Assembly (NCBI GenBank): GCA_030737875.1
Contig: CM060912.1
Location: 882,841,199 to 882,905,198, forward strand
Reading direction: 5' to 3'
DNA from: Allium sativum
Taxonomy: Eukaryota; Streptophyta; Magnoliopsida; Asparagales; Amaryllidaceae
Length of the DNA stretch: 64,000 nt
Under the pieces are notes generated by a model. It made no database searches, was not told the origin of the DNA, and saw only the letters and a list, made by a program, of their open reading frames with translations. This document shows, one piece after another, positions 24,011 through 35,988 of the stretch (its first letter is position 1; each line of letters begins with the position of its first letter). The position numbers were made by a program, and so were the translations under genes.

Positions 24011-24928
24011 AACAATCAACATATCAATATCACATTCGTACTTTCCGTATCTGTTTTAAAAGAATTTTTGAAATATTTTCACTAGGAGTAGAAACAAGGA
24101 TATTTAGTGCTTAGAGATTTTAGTCGTGCGTCTAGCCAGCGCATGCCTAACATCTGTGAGAACGACAATAGACTTGTCAAACTTCGAGTTATCAAATACT
24201 TTCAAATCGATAATTTTGAAATTTTAATATATCTAACTAATTAAGCTATGAAAAATAATTTCGAAGAAATAATACATATATTTTTGTGTAAAGAATTATA
24301 AACGATTTCGGATTTTGGAAAATTTTCTAGTCGAAAATTTATGAGTTGAAGAGAAAATGGTAATCACACTCTTCAATGAGTGTTGGGAAAGATTAAATGG
24401 ATTAGATGAAAGAAAATTGGGTTGATTAGCCTAGACCCATTATAGTGCATTGATGGATAAGTAACATCAACAGCTGAGGTTTATAAGGAATTTGGAATAA
24501 ATTGAGATGCAATGCAGTAATTGAAATTTAAATAGAGAGTGATTTCGAAAAGAAATCGTATGATTTTGAATTTGTTTGAAGGTTAGGCAGAACGAGGAAA
24601 TTGTGAGATATCTCAAAATAATTTGAGATAGAAATTAATCTGAGAAAAAAATGAATATAGTTTTAAAAACATGGAAATAAATAGAACCTGGTTCGGAAGA
24701 TAAAGAAAATCGTGTTTGATCAAAAATTGTTCTCCAACCATAAGAAAGAAAATTTGATTTACGGGTAAATTGAATTTAATAAATAAACAAAGAGGATCGA
24801 TGGCTTAAATATCGATATTTAAATTAGTTGCGTGAGAATTTCACATGAATATGAGAAAAACAAATTATATTAGAAATATGTGTTGGTATAACTGTAATGA
24901 TCTCTTCTTTTCGAGGACGAAAAGTTTT

Positions 24929-24942
24929 AAAGGGGGGAAGAA
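24929..24942 (+). other. Polypurine tract of element C
   Basis: AAAGGGGGGAAGAA abutting TGTAAC of the 3' LTR. Confidence 0.9.
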
Positions 24943-26842
24943 TGTAACGTCCCAAAAATTTCGACAACTGGAATGAGAAATTAATTAAATATTTGGTTTC
25001 AGACGATCAATTTTTATATTGATACTGGAATTAGAAATTTAAAATCAAAAATATACTATTTGTGTATGGAATGAATTTAATATTAAGAATGGTTAGTGAG
25101 AAATCAAATATTTATTATTGTAATATTTGAATTGGATTTAGAATTCCAACTGGGAAAGTATGAACTACTAAATTTATAGATAAAATGTAGTTGATGTTAA
25201 ATGAATTGGAGAATTTTAATTTGTTAAAAATATAAAGGAAGTTGGCTTAGAAACGTGTGTATTTGTGTATATAAAGAAAATGAAATTTTACGTTTTAAAA
25301 TTTGGAATCGAACGGGATTGTTGATAGACAAACAGAATAAAATCGATAACCGATAAATGAAGAAATAAAAAAATAATAAAAAAAATAACGTCGTATACCA
25401 ACGAAATCGGATGACAACCAAAATAATTTTATGGGATTATGAATGCGAAGACGAAGAGGTACGTAAATTTTTGTTGCATTTGGGGTTTGTTTGTGGTGGT
25501 TCAGAAATAAAAACGGCAACATATTTTGCAGTAGGAAATTTAAGGAACCGTAAATAACTAAATAAAATAAAAAATTGGGTTGCTTCGCGCACACACTATC
25601 GATCCCTTCGCTCCCACGTAAACGTGATAACCACGGTTCTCCCTTTTATAAAAGTCACACTGATTTCCCAACTCCTTGAGACAAAATCCATACTTCCTCA
25701 ATCCATTTCAATGGCAGCTGAAATAATCTACTTCCCTTTTCTAAAATCAAACCCTTCCTCTTTTAATAATCAAAACCCTTTTTCTCCCTCAATCGTTGTT
25801 TCACCAAATCGATTTGCCTGTCCAAGCCCTACAAAGCCGTCGCGTCTCCTCGAGATACGTCAAAGCTGCCACTTCAAAGGATCGTCGCCTCTAGCAAAGT
25901 ATGGCAACTCGGACCCACCGCGTTGTACCAGACCCTCACCAATTCGCCGCAACCATTCATCCTCGGTGTTGGAACCATCATTGATTAGGTTCGCCGTCGC
26001 TTTGAGACACGAGTCGCCGCCATTTGCCGTTGCCATTTTCACGGTGAAAAGGTGAGTTTCGACTCACGATTGATTAATCTTGTTTCAAGTACTTTAATTT
26101 CAGTACATACTGAATATAATAGTTTACCTTTTCTCATCTATTTGCCGTTAGGTTACCGTGTCACTTTGAAATTCTGTTTTGGCTTGGGATACGTTGTACT
26201 GATAAGAGTCGTACTTCGTTTGATTTAGCTTTGGTAGAACAGATTCATACTTGGGTAGTTGTATTGACTGTATTTTTATGTATGTGGTGTATCCGCTGTC
26301 GGGGTACATATGGATAGATTGACAGATTGTTGCCTGAAGAAAAATACGCACTTGTGGTTTTGTTTATAACAAACCCATTTTTTGTCATGTCTCTATTACT
26401 GTTAAACATTGCCATTTCAGGGGCATGAAGCATAAACCTGTAAATTTGTGGTGCTTAGTTTATGATAGTGCATAATCTTATTCTATGGATCAACATAATA
26501 AATTTTTACCAAGCTGGGCTATATATACTTGAACGGAGTTGTATTTTCCATAGTGCCAGGCAATAATATATATCATAAATCTTTCACCTTGATAAACAGT
26601 TAACTGTGTACACTAATGGGTATGTTTTCTAATAGGAAATAAAACAAAGGTTACATCATCATTTTTATAAAACGAATTTTTTTTTACCCTTAGGAAATAA
26701 GACTTTAACACTAAAACAACAGCTTGGTCTTTAAAACAGCAAAACGTTCTGCTGCGCCGATACTTCCTAGACAGTTAATTAATTGCTAAATTTCACTTGT
26801 GATGTTGTCGTTCACTTTGATTACCTCTGTTATTAATTATAT
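24943..26842 (+). repeat. Element C 3' LTR, first part
   Basis: Matches 16515-18414 of the 5' LTR. It contains the TATA box (25647), a leader frame intact for 114 codons (25711-26055), the palindromic donor (26052-26067) and acceptor (26420). It ends at the insertion of D with TATAT, the altered left target duplication. Confidence 0.92.
25711..26055 (+). other. Leader open frame in C 3' LTR, 114 codons
   Basis: Starts MAAEIIYFPF, about 60 bases after the TATA box, as the first ATG of the predicted transcript. It is Ser/Pro-rich with no signal peptide or known domain. It runs straight across the splice donor to a stop. If the putative intron is removed the frame continues for 20 more codons (GMKHKPVN...). 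The 5' LTR copy is frameshifted near codon 20, so there is no clear sign of protein-level constraint. It could be a captured exon, an upstream frame or chance. Confidence 0.25.
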
Positions 26843-27744
26843 TGTAATAACCCGAAAATTCTGAACCAGTTTAAAATTTTTATTTTGGCAATTTTAGCGA
26901 ATTTTGAATATTTAAAATGGATTATTTTAAATAATATCGACGAGAAATTTATTTTAAATAAAATTCAATCGTATATATTACATACGCCGCCGTTAGAATA
27001 TAAATAATTATATATAATTATAAAAGGAATTGAAAATGGCGCGGTAGTTCGATAATTCGATTTCAAACTTCAACTGAATGTACCAAGTGCAAAACAATCC
27101 TGATTTTAGCGAAACCAAAAACATTAGGATCTAATTGATAATATCTTTCCAACGAATCTGAAAAATCAAAATTTCATAGCAGGAATCAAAAGATATGTCC
27201 AGTTGAAAATTCTGAATAGTCGCTATGGAATTCAGGCCCTTAAAAATGGGAATTTTGCAAACGACCTCGGATTTCGACGAAACCACTTTTGTTGGGTCCG
27301 TGATGTTAAATTATTGCTAGATTCCAAATTTCATAATTTTTTGAATCAATATGTGAGCGTGACAAACGAAAACGCGTTTGACCAGTTTCAGTTGATTTTA
27401 ATCGACTGGAAAATGGCCATTTTTCCAACGATCTTAGAATTTGAGGAAACTAGTTTGTTAGGACCGTATCGTCAATACGAAGCTAGAAAATATTTTTCTG
27501 CAATTTTTAGATTTAGTATGTGACCCCAGTAAATTGAAATGCGCGTTCAAATTCAATATATAGAGTTATATGTTGATTTTAACGGAAACTGATTGTAACA
27601 GTCGAATCAGCTTACGATATATATCCCATTGTGTTCGGAATGGGGGTAATACGCTTTGGACGACAGGCGGTGGGCCTCGTATAGAGGTCATATGTGAAAG
27701 TCAACTTTTTGAATTAAATAATTAAATAAAATAAAATAAAAAAA

Positions 27745-28236
27745 TATCCTCCTCCCTCCCTCCTTCCTTTAACTTCTGCCCCCCCATTCATTTCGAATCA
27801 GAAAACAAAGAAAAAAAATGAACGACGCCCTAAAATCGATCGATGCCTCCATCGGCAGCCCACAGCCACGTCCACCGTCGAACTCCCCTATCGCAGCCTC
27901 CAAGCGCGCAACCCCCTCCCCTCCTCTCGACCGACGCCAGACCCCCCCAGACCCCTGCCGCCGACCCCCTTTTCCCACCGAAACCCCCTGCCTCGCGACA
28001 CGAGCCCCCCCCCCCCCCCCCCCGCCACCAAAAACCGACGCGCTGAACCCCCCCTTTCGCCCTCCTCTCCCAAACCTAGGACAGCCTCCACCGAAGTCCC
28101 AGCATCCCACCACCACCAGGAGTTCATCCAAGCGCTGCAACCTTCATGAGGCCCCACATCGAGCTGAAGCTGATTGTGGTTGGAGCGTCGGTGTTCGGAG
28201 GTTGGCTCGACAGTTCCTGGAGATGGAAGAAAGGTG
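27745..28236 (+). promoter_or_regulatory. GC-rich leader-like segment in D with a C20 tract
   Basis: A CT-rich, GC-rich island in otherwise AT-rich DNA, including a run of about 20 C near 28005-28024 and ending AAAG|GTGATT, a possible splice donor (28234). By position and composition it matches the leader of element C. Overlapping open frames on both strands are Pro/Arg- or Gly-rich artefacts of composition. Confidence 0.4.
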
Positions 28237-28639
28237 ATTTTAATATATAAAACATAGGTTTTAAATTTCAGTTTTATTTTTATATAATGGTATACCATAA
28301 ATCAGTTTTAAATATTTATATAAAATAAAAAGGCGATTTTTATATAAGGAGATTTAAAATAGAATTGCGATTTTTATATGTAGAGATTGCACAATAAAAA
28401 GGAAGAAAGACGATATTTTTAAAGGGAGAAAGGCCTGATTTTTACATATGTAGTGGATTAAAAATATAATCTTTATATAGTATAAGTATTAAAAATATGA
28501 TTTTTATATTTTTAAAGCATTAAAAATATAATCTTTTATATTGTAAAAATATAAAAATATAATTTTTATATTTTATAGATAGTAAAAATGTCATCTTTAT
28601 ATATGTAGCAAAAATAAAAATGTGATTTCTATAGTGATG

Positions 28640-28890
28640 AAATTGAAAAGGTAAAATCTTTATTTTTGAAAAGGCGAAATATTTATTTTTGAAAAGGCTA
28701 AATATTTATTTTTGAAAAGGCGAAATATTTATTTGTAATAGAAAAGGCGAAATCTTTACAATAGAAAAGGGGAGATTTTTATATATTGAATAACGAAGTA
28801 AAAATTCGATTTTTATATATTGAATAGCGAAGTAAAAATTCGATTTTTATATATTGAATAGCGAAGTAAAAATTCAATTTTTACATATGT
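28640..28890 (+). repeat. Short tandem repeats in D
   Basis: First a unit of about 22 bases, GAAAAGGCGAAATATTTATT, in four or so copies. Then three copies of a unit of about 37 bases with TATTGAATAGCGAAGTAAAA. Confidence 0.8.
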
Positions 28891-29770
28891 AGAGAATACG
28901 GGCAACGAAGGTGATAAAAAGGCGAGAACGATGAAGATTTCTATCAATGAAGAGTCGTGGAATTGGGATAGCTATTTGTGAGAATTTCTCACCTTTCAAT
29001 TTCTTTTTCTAGTTATATATACACACTAGGATGCAGACGGTGTTTAGTAGCACCCGACACAATCGTCCACAGACCATGGACTTGTTTGTTTGGTTGGATA
29101 GTTGGTTAGATTTTTTTTGGTTTGAATTGAATTGTTTGATGAAATGGAATGGATTTGATTGATGTGTGAATGGCGTGGGCCTTCACTAGACCGGGGATAA
29201 GGCTAGGCCTTGTCCCGTTTCTAGTATCGTGCCGTTATGCCGCTGAAATTTTCTAAAATAAGTTAGAAAAATAAAAATATCATTTTATTTAAAGAATGAA
29301 CTGAATAGAAATTCATATGTTGAAATAAAGTGTTTTTATCGTTAAAAATATAATTTTTAACGTGAATATGAATATAGTGAATGTGAATAAATAAATATTC
29401 ATTTACAAACCGGACGGTTTGTTTATGTACACTGATTTGATTGACACTGATTGGGACGATAAAATTTTACACATCGCCCAACTGCACAAATAAAAATCTG
29501 TGTTTGATTGTTTGAAACCCCACACGGGTGTTAGGACGAAATTTGAAGTTCACTCATCCTGATTGATTAAATATGTCGATCGATTGATTGACAGGCTGTT
29601 ATAAGCGTTGGATATCTATATTTGATGCTTATATAGTGTAGTGTACTTTGGATGATGGTTGGTTATTTATCGTTGCTATTATATGCATGTGTGGTATGGA
29701 ATCCATATAGTTAACGCTATATGGTAATTGATTGGGCCTCATTCCAATTTGAAAAATAAAGAATATTATA

Positions 29771-30035
29771 AAATAAAGGTTCATGTGTTGACCGTACTCA
29801 TCCGTTGAGATTAGTCATGTGTTGAACGAAATATTTTAATAATAAAATTTACATCTTTATCAGTATAAAATAAAGGTTCATGTGTTGACCGTACTCATCC
29901 GTTGAGATTAGTCATGTGTTGAACGGAATATTTTAATAATAAAATTTACATCTTTATCAGTATAAAATAAAGGTTCATGTGTTGACCGTACTCATCCGTT
30001 GAGATTAGTCATGTGTTGAACGAAATATTTTAATA
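29771..30035 (+). repeat. 97-bp tandem triplication in D
   Basis: Three units at an exact 97-base step (29778, 29875, 29972) with only one or two differences; the third is partial. Their low divergence marks a recent expansion. Confidence 0.92.
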
Positions 30036-30189
30036 AAAGAAATACTTGAAATAGAATATTTGAAAATAGAAATATATGAAGCCGTGTTGAATAGATTGAC
30101 GCCATTTTGATGTGAACGATATTTATATCGATTTTATTCATTTTAAAATGAATATTGAAAAGTGATTTCGAAATCGAATATTTTGTAAT

Positions 30190-30720
30190 GAAATTCGAAT
30201 TGAATTGAATAGAAAACGAATTCGAATTGATTTGAATAGAAAACGAATTCAAATTGAATTGAATAGAAAACGAATTAGAATTGAATTGAATAGAAAACGA
30301 ATTAGAATTGGTTTGAATAGAAAATGAATTAGAATTGAATTGAACAGAAAACGAATTCGAATTGAATTGAATAGAAAACGAATTAGAATTGATTTGAATA
30401 GAAAATGAATTCGAATTGAATTGAATAGAAAACGAATTCGAATTGAATTGAATAGAAAACGAATTCGAATTGAATTGAATAGAAAACGAATTAGAATTGA
30501 TTTGAATAGAAAACAAATTCGAATTGAATTGAATAGAAAACGAATTAGAGTTGAATTGAGTAGAAAACGAATTTGAATTGAATTGAATAAAAAATGAATT
30601 CGAATTGAGTTGATTAGAAAACGAATTCGAATTGAATTGAATAGAAAACGAATTAGAATTGATTTGAAAAGAAAACGAATTCAAATCGAATTGAATTGAA
30701 AGGAAAATGAATTCGAATCG
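30190..30720 (+). repeat. 27-bp satellite-like array in D, about 19 units
   Basis: Unit GAATTGAATAGAAAACGAATT plus a few bases, with many GAATTC sites. Because 27 is a multiple of three, the minus strand stays open and translates to a 9-residue repeat (FNSNSFSIQ). This is a result of the repeat, not a gene. Confidence 0.93.
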
Positions 30721-33622
30721 AATTAAAAATCGTTTTGAATTGGAATCAAATAGAAATGAAAATAAAAAGGATTTACAATAGAAAATTCAATTTTGATTTG
30801 AATTTGAAATAAAGGTCGAAATTTTTTTTGAAACGAATTCAAAACTATTTATAAAATTCGTTTTTAAATAGGAATCGACGAAATTTATATTATATATATA
30901 ATATAATGGCCTGAATAGAACGCGCCGCGGCAGTTCGTAAATTTCGACCATTGACTTCGAACGGACATTACGGGAGATCCGACCGTCGGATTCTCCTAAA
31001 ACCGGAACCGTTGGGTTCGTATCAAAAAGAGCTTTCTAACGAATATTAGAAATTTGAAATCTAACGGTTGGATTTGGAGATACGTCGAAATCAAATTTGA
31101 AAAAGGTCGTTGTAAGTGCAGTTCGATGGCCGTTGATGGAAATCGACTGTACGGGCCTTGATTAAATTATTAAAAATAGTAATAATTTGTGTAAAATCAT
31201 AAGAAATGATTTGGGAAAAATTGGGATGAAAAACTACATATTTGAAAAGATAAAAATATATTTTTATCGAAATGAACTAGTTTTGAACTAAAATTAAACC
31301 CGTTTATTTTTAATAAATAAATTGGATTTGAAATGGGTTTTAAATAGAATGTGATTTGGGTTTATCGTGAACTATGTTTTAAATGACATTAGTTCTTTAA
31401 CCCAGTAAAAGGAGTTTTAATGAATCTGCAATTAGATTGAAATGTGAATTGATAATCTAAATTATCAAATTTGGAAAATGTGAGCGAGAATGGAGTATCA
31501 CTAGTTTTGCTCCAAAGCGATAGTTAAATCTTTAATTAGATTTGAACGTGAAATGGTAATTAATTTTACCGATAACACCATGGTGTTAGATATGGAGTAT
31601 TACCAGTTTTGCTTCATGGGATGAATAGGTTGGGATTGGGAAATAAAATAAATAATTACTTCGATGTGGTTCGCTAATCTCGACTAGTTTGAAAAACCAT
31701 AATTTGGTTTGAAATGGCATCCAAAGGAAGATTAAAGGATAAATTTTAAAGAATTTATCTTGGATAGAATTAATGGGAACCTTTCCCTAAGAATATGAAA
31801 TTTAGAAACTAGCTCTGGGTTAGCTAAGAAGAATGGCTTCCTAGGTATTGATCTGATGTTGGTTTCGGCCTTCGGGGTTAATATTTGGGAAATTATTCTC
31901 TTGCTGATTTACGGCTAATGACTAATGAATTGGAATGAGGCGTATGTTGTGTTTGTGTAACATTTGTTTTTAATATACGCGGGTTGTTCGGAAAGTCCGG
32001 GTTTATACCCATTCTGAATAACCGATTCGACGATATGTCGAAGATGAAGACGGTGGTCGAAGACCGGAAGTCTTCACATCGTTTGGATAATTACTGATGA
32101 TCCTGATTGGGCTGTACACCCAAGAGGATGGAAATAGTTCGTGGTCGTCCAGACGTACTTGAAGATCGATGGATATGCGAGGAAAGTGCCTCCGGTTTCG
32201 TTCAGACCCAGAACAAACTTGTAAATGGATTGTGTGTCTGACATTGGATTTTATTCTGTGTTGGTTGATTTCTGTTAAATATATATCTGTTTGGCGATGG
32301 AGAATTTATTCTCTTGCTTAACGCCCTTCTCTGAGACGTACGAGCTTAGAGGTTATATATCGATAGATATCAATCGCATGGCATGAATTGCCTGTGTGGC
32401 ATGCTGAGTTGCATGGATCAAGGCTTCTGTTGAAAAGCAAAGTCTTGTGGTTGATGATCAAATCACGGCCTTCGTGGCGTAGCTTTGTGTATAACGTGAA
32501 TTCGCGAGCCTCACACCTCGGTATGAGTTAAAAACGGGATACGGACTGCAGGGAGAGCACGACGTTTCTTTCTAGCTATGGTGGTGTCAGTGACTTACCA
32601 GCCCTGACATTTATATCTATTTTTCACCTATGTGGTTGTTGGAATGCGAGGCGCCTCGATTATAGGTCTGTAAGGACCAGGAAACGTGTGTTCAGGAATA
32701 AATAATCCTCTAACGTAAGTGAGGACCGGCCCTGAAGCATCCAGGATTTCCCAGAGTGTGTAGTCCTGAGACATTTGCTAGAGTGTCTCGAAAGCGGAGA
32801 GGAGCTTGCCCCATGCCTTGACTCATGACGGAAATCCAATTTCCAATACGTGATATTGCGGTTTTAATTGTAGAACTAGTATGACGACATGATATAAGGT
32901 ACCCATGCCATCTATGATTTATATTTATGATTGAAATTGTTTTGACACTATACACTTATTATAGTATCAAATGATTTGTTTAAACGTACCAAACATGTTT
33001 GGCTATTATAAGGGAAAACCCTATCCTCCGGCTTGCGTTGCATTGTGTGATGGGACTTGGGTCTTACAATAGCTTCATTTTTCGAAAAAGCATTGCGTTG
33101 TTTTTTGATATGCACTGGTATTCTTGGGAGGAAACCCATTCCGTGTTATACGGCGTGGTCCCTTGAATTACTCTCTTTTAAAGTAAAGTTTTAAATAATT
33201 GTTTTAGTTCTCACACCAGTCACATGACTGACCTGGAGTTTATTGTTTTAACCTAAACTCTGGGTGCTCCTATTTTCCGCACGGGCAGCTAGTAGTTTTG
33301 GTTTTGCAGATTTATATTCACAGGATCCTGGTTTACAGCTGGAATGATATCCGGAAAGCTCTATATCCGTATATCATCTTCAGTTGTGCTTCGTATTATT
33401 TTCCACTGCTATGTAATTTATTGTAATCTCTGATATTTATCGAATGTAATTTATTCAATTATACTCTGTATATTCTTGTATCTGATGGAATTGTTGTAAT
33501 AGCAATGAAATGTTCTTCCGTCTGCATTCTGATTTGTCCTATTCTCAAACGATCAGGGGTTTCGAACGGTCTAGATCGGTTTAACGAATGATTCGGATCG
33601 AGCGAAATTCCCGGCCGTCACA

Positions 33623-35988
33623 TGTATGGTACCTATTGCAACATTTGCCATCATTAAACTTTTGCTTTGTGAAACTGAGAAAATTTTGATTAGTGAAATG
33701 GAAACTTTCTGGAACCATTCAGTTTTGTTCACTGAAACCATTCAGTTTTGCTTCACCATGAAACCATTCAGTTGCACTTTTTTTGTCACTATGAACCCAC
33801 TTGTTTGCATGCTGAACTATGTCATTGTTGAACCATACTATTATTGCCGAACTATAATGGTCATTGTTGAATTGTGTCATTACTCGGCTTTGATGTCATC
33901 CTTGATGCGAATTGTCACTTTGCCTTTTCCTTGCAACTGTAGTTTGAAGAAAAACACTGCTTCATGCATTTGTAAAATTTCATAGCCACTGTCCAGTTCT
34001 GTTTTCAACATTATAAAAAAATACCATGAATTCTTGTAACCGAACCATACATTGCCATATATCGACCATTTTCCACGTCATGTGTACTTGCTATGCCATT
34101 CATGTTTGATTTCCTGTAACCCAAGTAATATTTGCCATTCATGTTTAGTTCCTGTAACCCAAGTAATATTTGCCATTCATGTTTAGTTCCTGTAACCCAA
34201 GTCCAGTTCTTTTTTCATCATTATAAAAAAAATACCATGAATGCTTGTAACCGAACCATACATTGCCATATATCGACCATTTTCCACGTCATGTGTACTT
34301 GCTATGCCATTCATGTTTGATTTCCTATAACCCAAGTAATATTTGCCATTCATGTTTAGTTCCTGTAACCCAAGTAATATTTGCCATTCATGTTTAGTTC
34401 TTGTAACCCAAGTAATATTTACCATTCATATTTAGTTCCTTTAACCCAAGTAATATTTTCCATTTATGTTAGTTCCCTATAACCCAAGTAATATTTGTCA
34501 ATTGTGTCAAGTTCCCTGTAACCTGCATATGCAGTAAAGAAAGGGCCTTTGTTTTTAAAACATATACAGTAAAATCTGAGGAGTTTTGTTTAATATTGGC
34601 AGTTGTTGTTCCCTGTGTACACTCTAAATACTAGTTCGTTAAAATACGAAAACTAAAAAATTGTTGGATTTAATAATATAAATAACAACACTGTTACCTT
34701 ATTGTTTCCTATAACTTCTTTGCTCATGTTCACAGTCACACCACATTTCTTGTTGATTTAATGCGCATGCCGTGACCTTGTTTAAATTCATAAATAAAAG
34801 AGTACATCAAGTCTAATGTATACATTCAAATGTGAAATCATAGGTTAACTCCCGGTCTTATGAAACCCGATGTATGCGTTCACGGATTGCATTGCTTTGT
34901 TTTAGCAAAATAAGGGTACAAGGTCAGTTTATTTAATTTATCCTAAAAATTGAACCCATGCTGGGTGCCATAAACTTAACCCATATGATTCATTTTTGCT
35001 GTCTTATTATGTAATTTCTGAAACCAATTTATTTAGAAATCTAGGTGTTTATTGCTGCATACTCGGCACATTGTGCCTATATAGTTATATTACACCCTCT
35101 ATGTAAGACCCATTATGCAAGAATATTCAACAGTTGTATTTACTGCATATATATGATCTCACTTGACCACATTATTGTTACCGCAGCACGTTCGATCACT
35201 TGTCCCGTTTAGTTCTGCCTTGTACTTGACCGCCCTACCACGTGTCAGCACTTGTACACTTATGAAATTGGAGATTGAGCTCGTGTGGTGTTGTACAGGA
35301 TGTTGAGGCAATGCATGTGTGTGTATATATACACACATGTATATGCAAGGTCCTGGAATTATCTATGTTATATGCTATATTCTGGTTCCGGAATGCTGAG
35401 GCAGTGCACATGTGTATCTGTACATATGTGTACGTGCAAGGTTCCGTGAATATTCGTTCCTGAACTGATAGGCACAAATATTATTTTTGATGCTGGACGG
35501 ACACTACATCTATGTGTACTAGACGATTTATGTATGATACATTCGATGTTAGGATTAAATGTTTTATTCAGTTTATATTGAAGTTAATTTACTTGAACTA
35601 TGATTAATCCTGACTCGAGTGTTTTACGTTTTTGCACGGAACGCTCGGGTCAAACTCGAGCCGTACAAATTTTAAAGATTATAGCTTAGGATTCAAAGGC
35701 TGGTGAAGTTGGGGATTCCAAGACGCGCACTCTGAAGATTTTTGAACAATAAATACTTTTCTTGTATTAAAATTCTAAATCCCGCTGTATAGAAAAACAT
35801 CATATTAAAAATTCTGGTTTATAAATAAAAGTTTATTTTTCTGTTCACTACTGTGTTATTTATTTATTCTGTATTTTCTATGTTGATTTTGTTTTAAACT
35901 CTATAAGCTAAATAATGATCCGTCAATTTGGATGTTTTAAGTTGATTTAATCACCAACTTGAAGCGGTCAAAAAGGCGGGACGTTACA
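33623..35988 (+). repeat. Element C 3' LTR, second part
   Basis: Matches 18411-20574 but is about 200 bases longer. The excess is a 210-base duplication (33991 versus 34201, both starting GTCCAGTTCT) spanning part of the 38-bp minisatellite. It ends GGGACGTTACA followed by GAGAT. Confidence 0.92.
33991..34520 (+). repeat. Expanded minisatellite region of C 3' LTR
   Basis: A 210-base segmental duplication plus 38-bp units with GTAACCCAAGTAATATTT, more copies than the 5' LTR. Fits unequal exchange after insertion. Confidence 0.85.

Larger units (their letters stand above)
20575..24942 (+). other. Element C interior, non-coding
   Basis: AT-rich 4.4 kb with no gag, protease, RT or integrase trace that I can recognise. 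A 26-codon basic frame (22102-22182, MARTEEQRAARRKQR...) may be chance. The section 23400-24010 is more GC-rich and holds three diverged copies of a repeat. The end carries TTTCGAGGACGAAAAG before the purine tract, the only sign of pol. Compared with LARDs, the interior is typical in length. Confidence 0.8.
26843..33622 (+). mobile_element. Element D: 6.8-kb solo LTR, distant relative of B/E
   Basis: Begins TGTAATAACCCG and ends CCGGCCGTCACA, flanked by TATAT (26838-26842) and TGTAT (33623-33627). The empty site in the other C LTR (18411-18415) reads TGTAT, so the left copy has one change. No primer-binding site, purine tract or second LTR copy is seen inside, so I read it as a solo LTR left by LTR-LTR recombination. 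Its last third is alignable in places with B/E (near 32000-32200 and 33205-33290, including a CTGACC block). It also holds a GC-rich leader and several tandem arrays. Confidence 0.8.
16515..35988 (+). mobile_element. Element C: LARD-like Ty3/gypsy derivative
   Basis: Complete element of 19.5 kb including the nested D (about 12.7 kb without it). It has a 4.06-kb 5' LTR, a 4.37-kb interior without coding regions, and a 3' LTR split by D. Perfect GAGAT duplications flank it, and the empty site is visible in the other B LTR. The left terminus reads TA instead of TG, a point change. In the first 350 bases the LTRs differ at about 19 sites by eye, most of them transitions. The shape (LTR about 4 kb, interior 3.5-4.4 kb) is close to that described for barley LARDs, but I do not claim they are the same family. 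Confidence 0.93.

Noticed and set aside
27203..27523. 106-codon frame in LTR D
   Set aside because: AT-rich, within the LTR start region; contains repeated LTR-type blocks and no domain.
27818..28237. Proline-rich frames on + and glycine-rich frames on - in LTR D
   Set aside because: Several overlapping frames on both strands are open because of GC- and C-rich composition; no domain is recognisable.
29992..30684. 230-codon minus-strand frame of Asn/Ser/Phe repeats
   Set aside because: It comes from a 27-bp tandem repeat whose length is a multiple of three; no start context or domain.
33626..33985. 119-codon frame in C 3' LTR (short form at 18370-18636)
   Set aside because: A stop interrupts the 5' LTR copy, composition is low, and it lies downstream of the putative leader intron without a domain.
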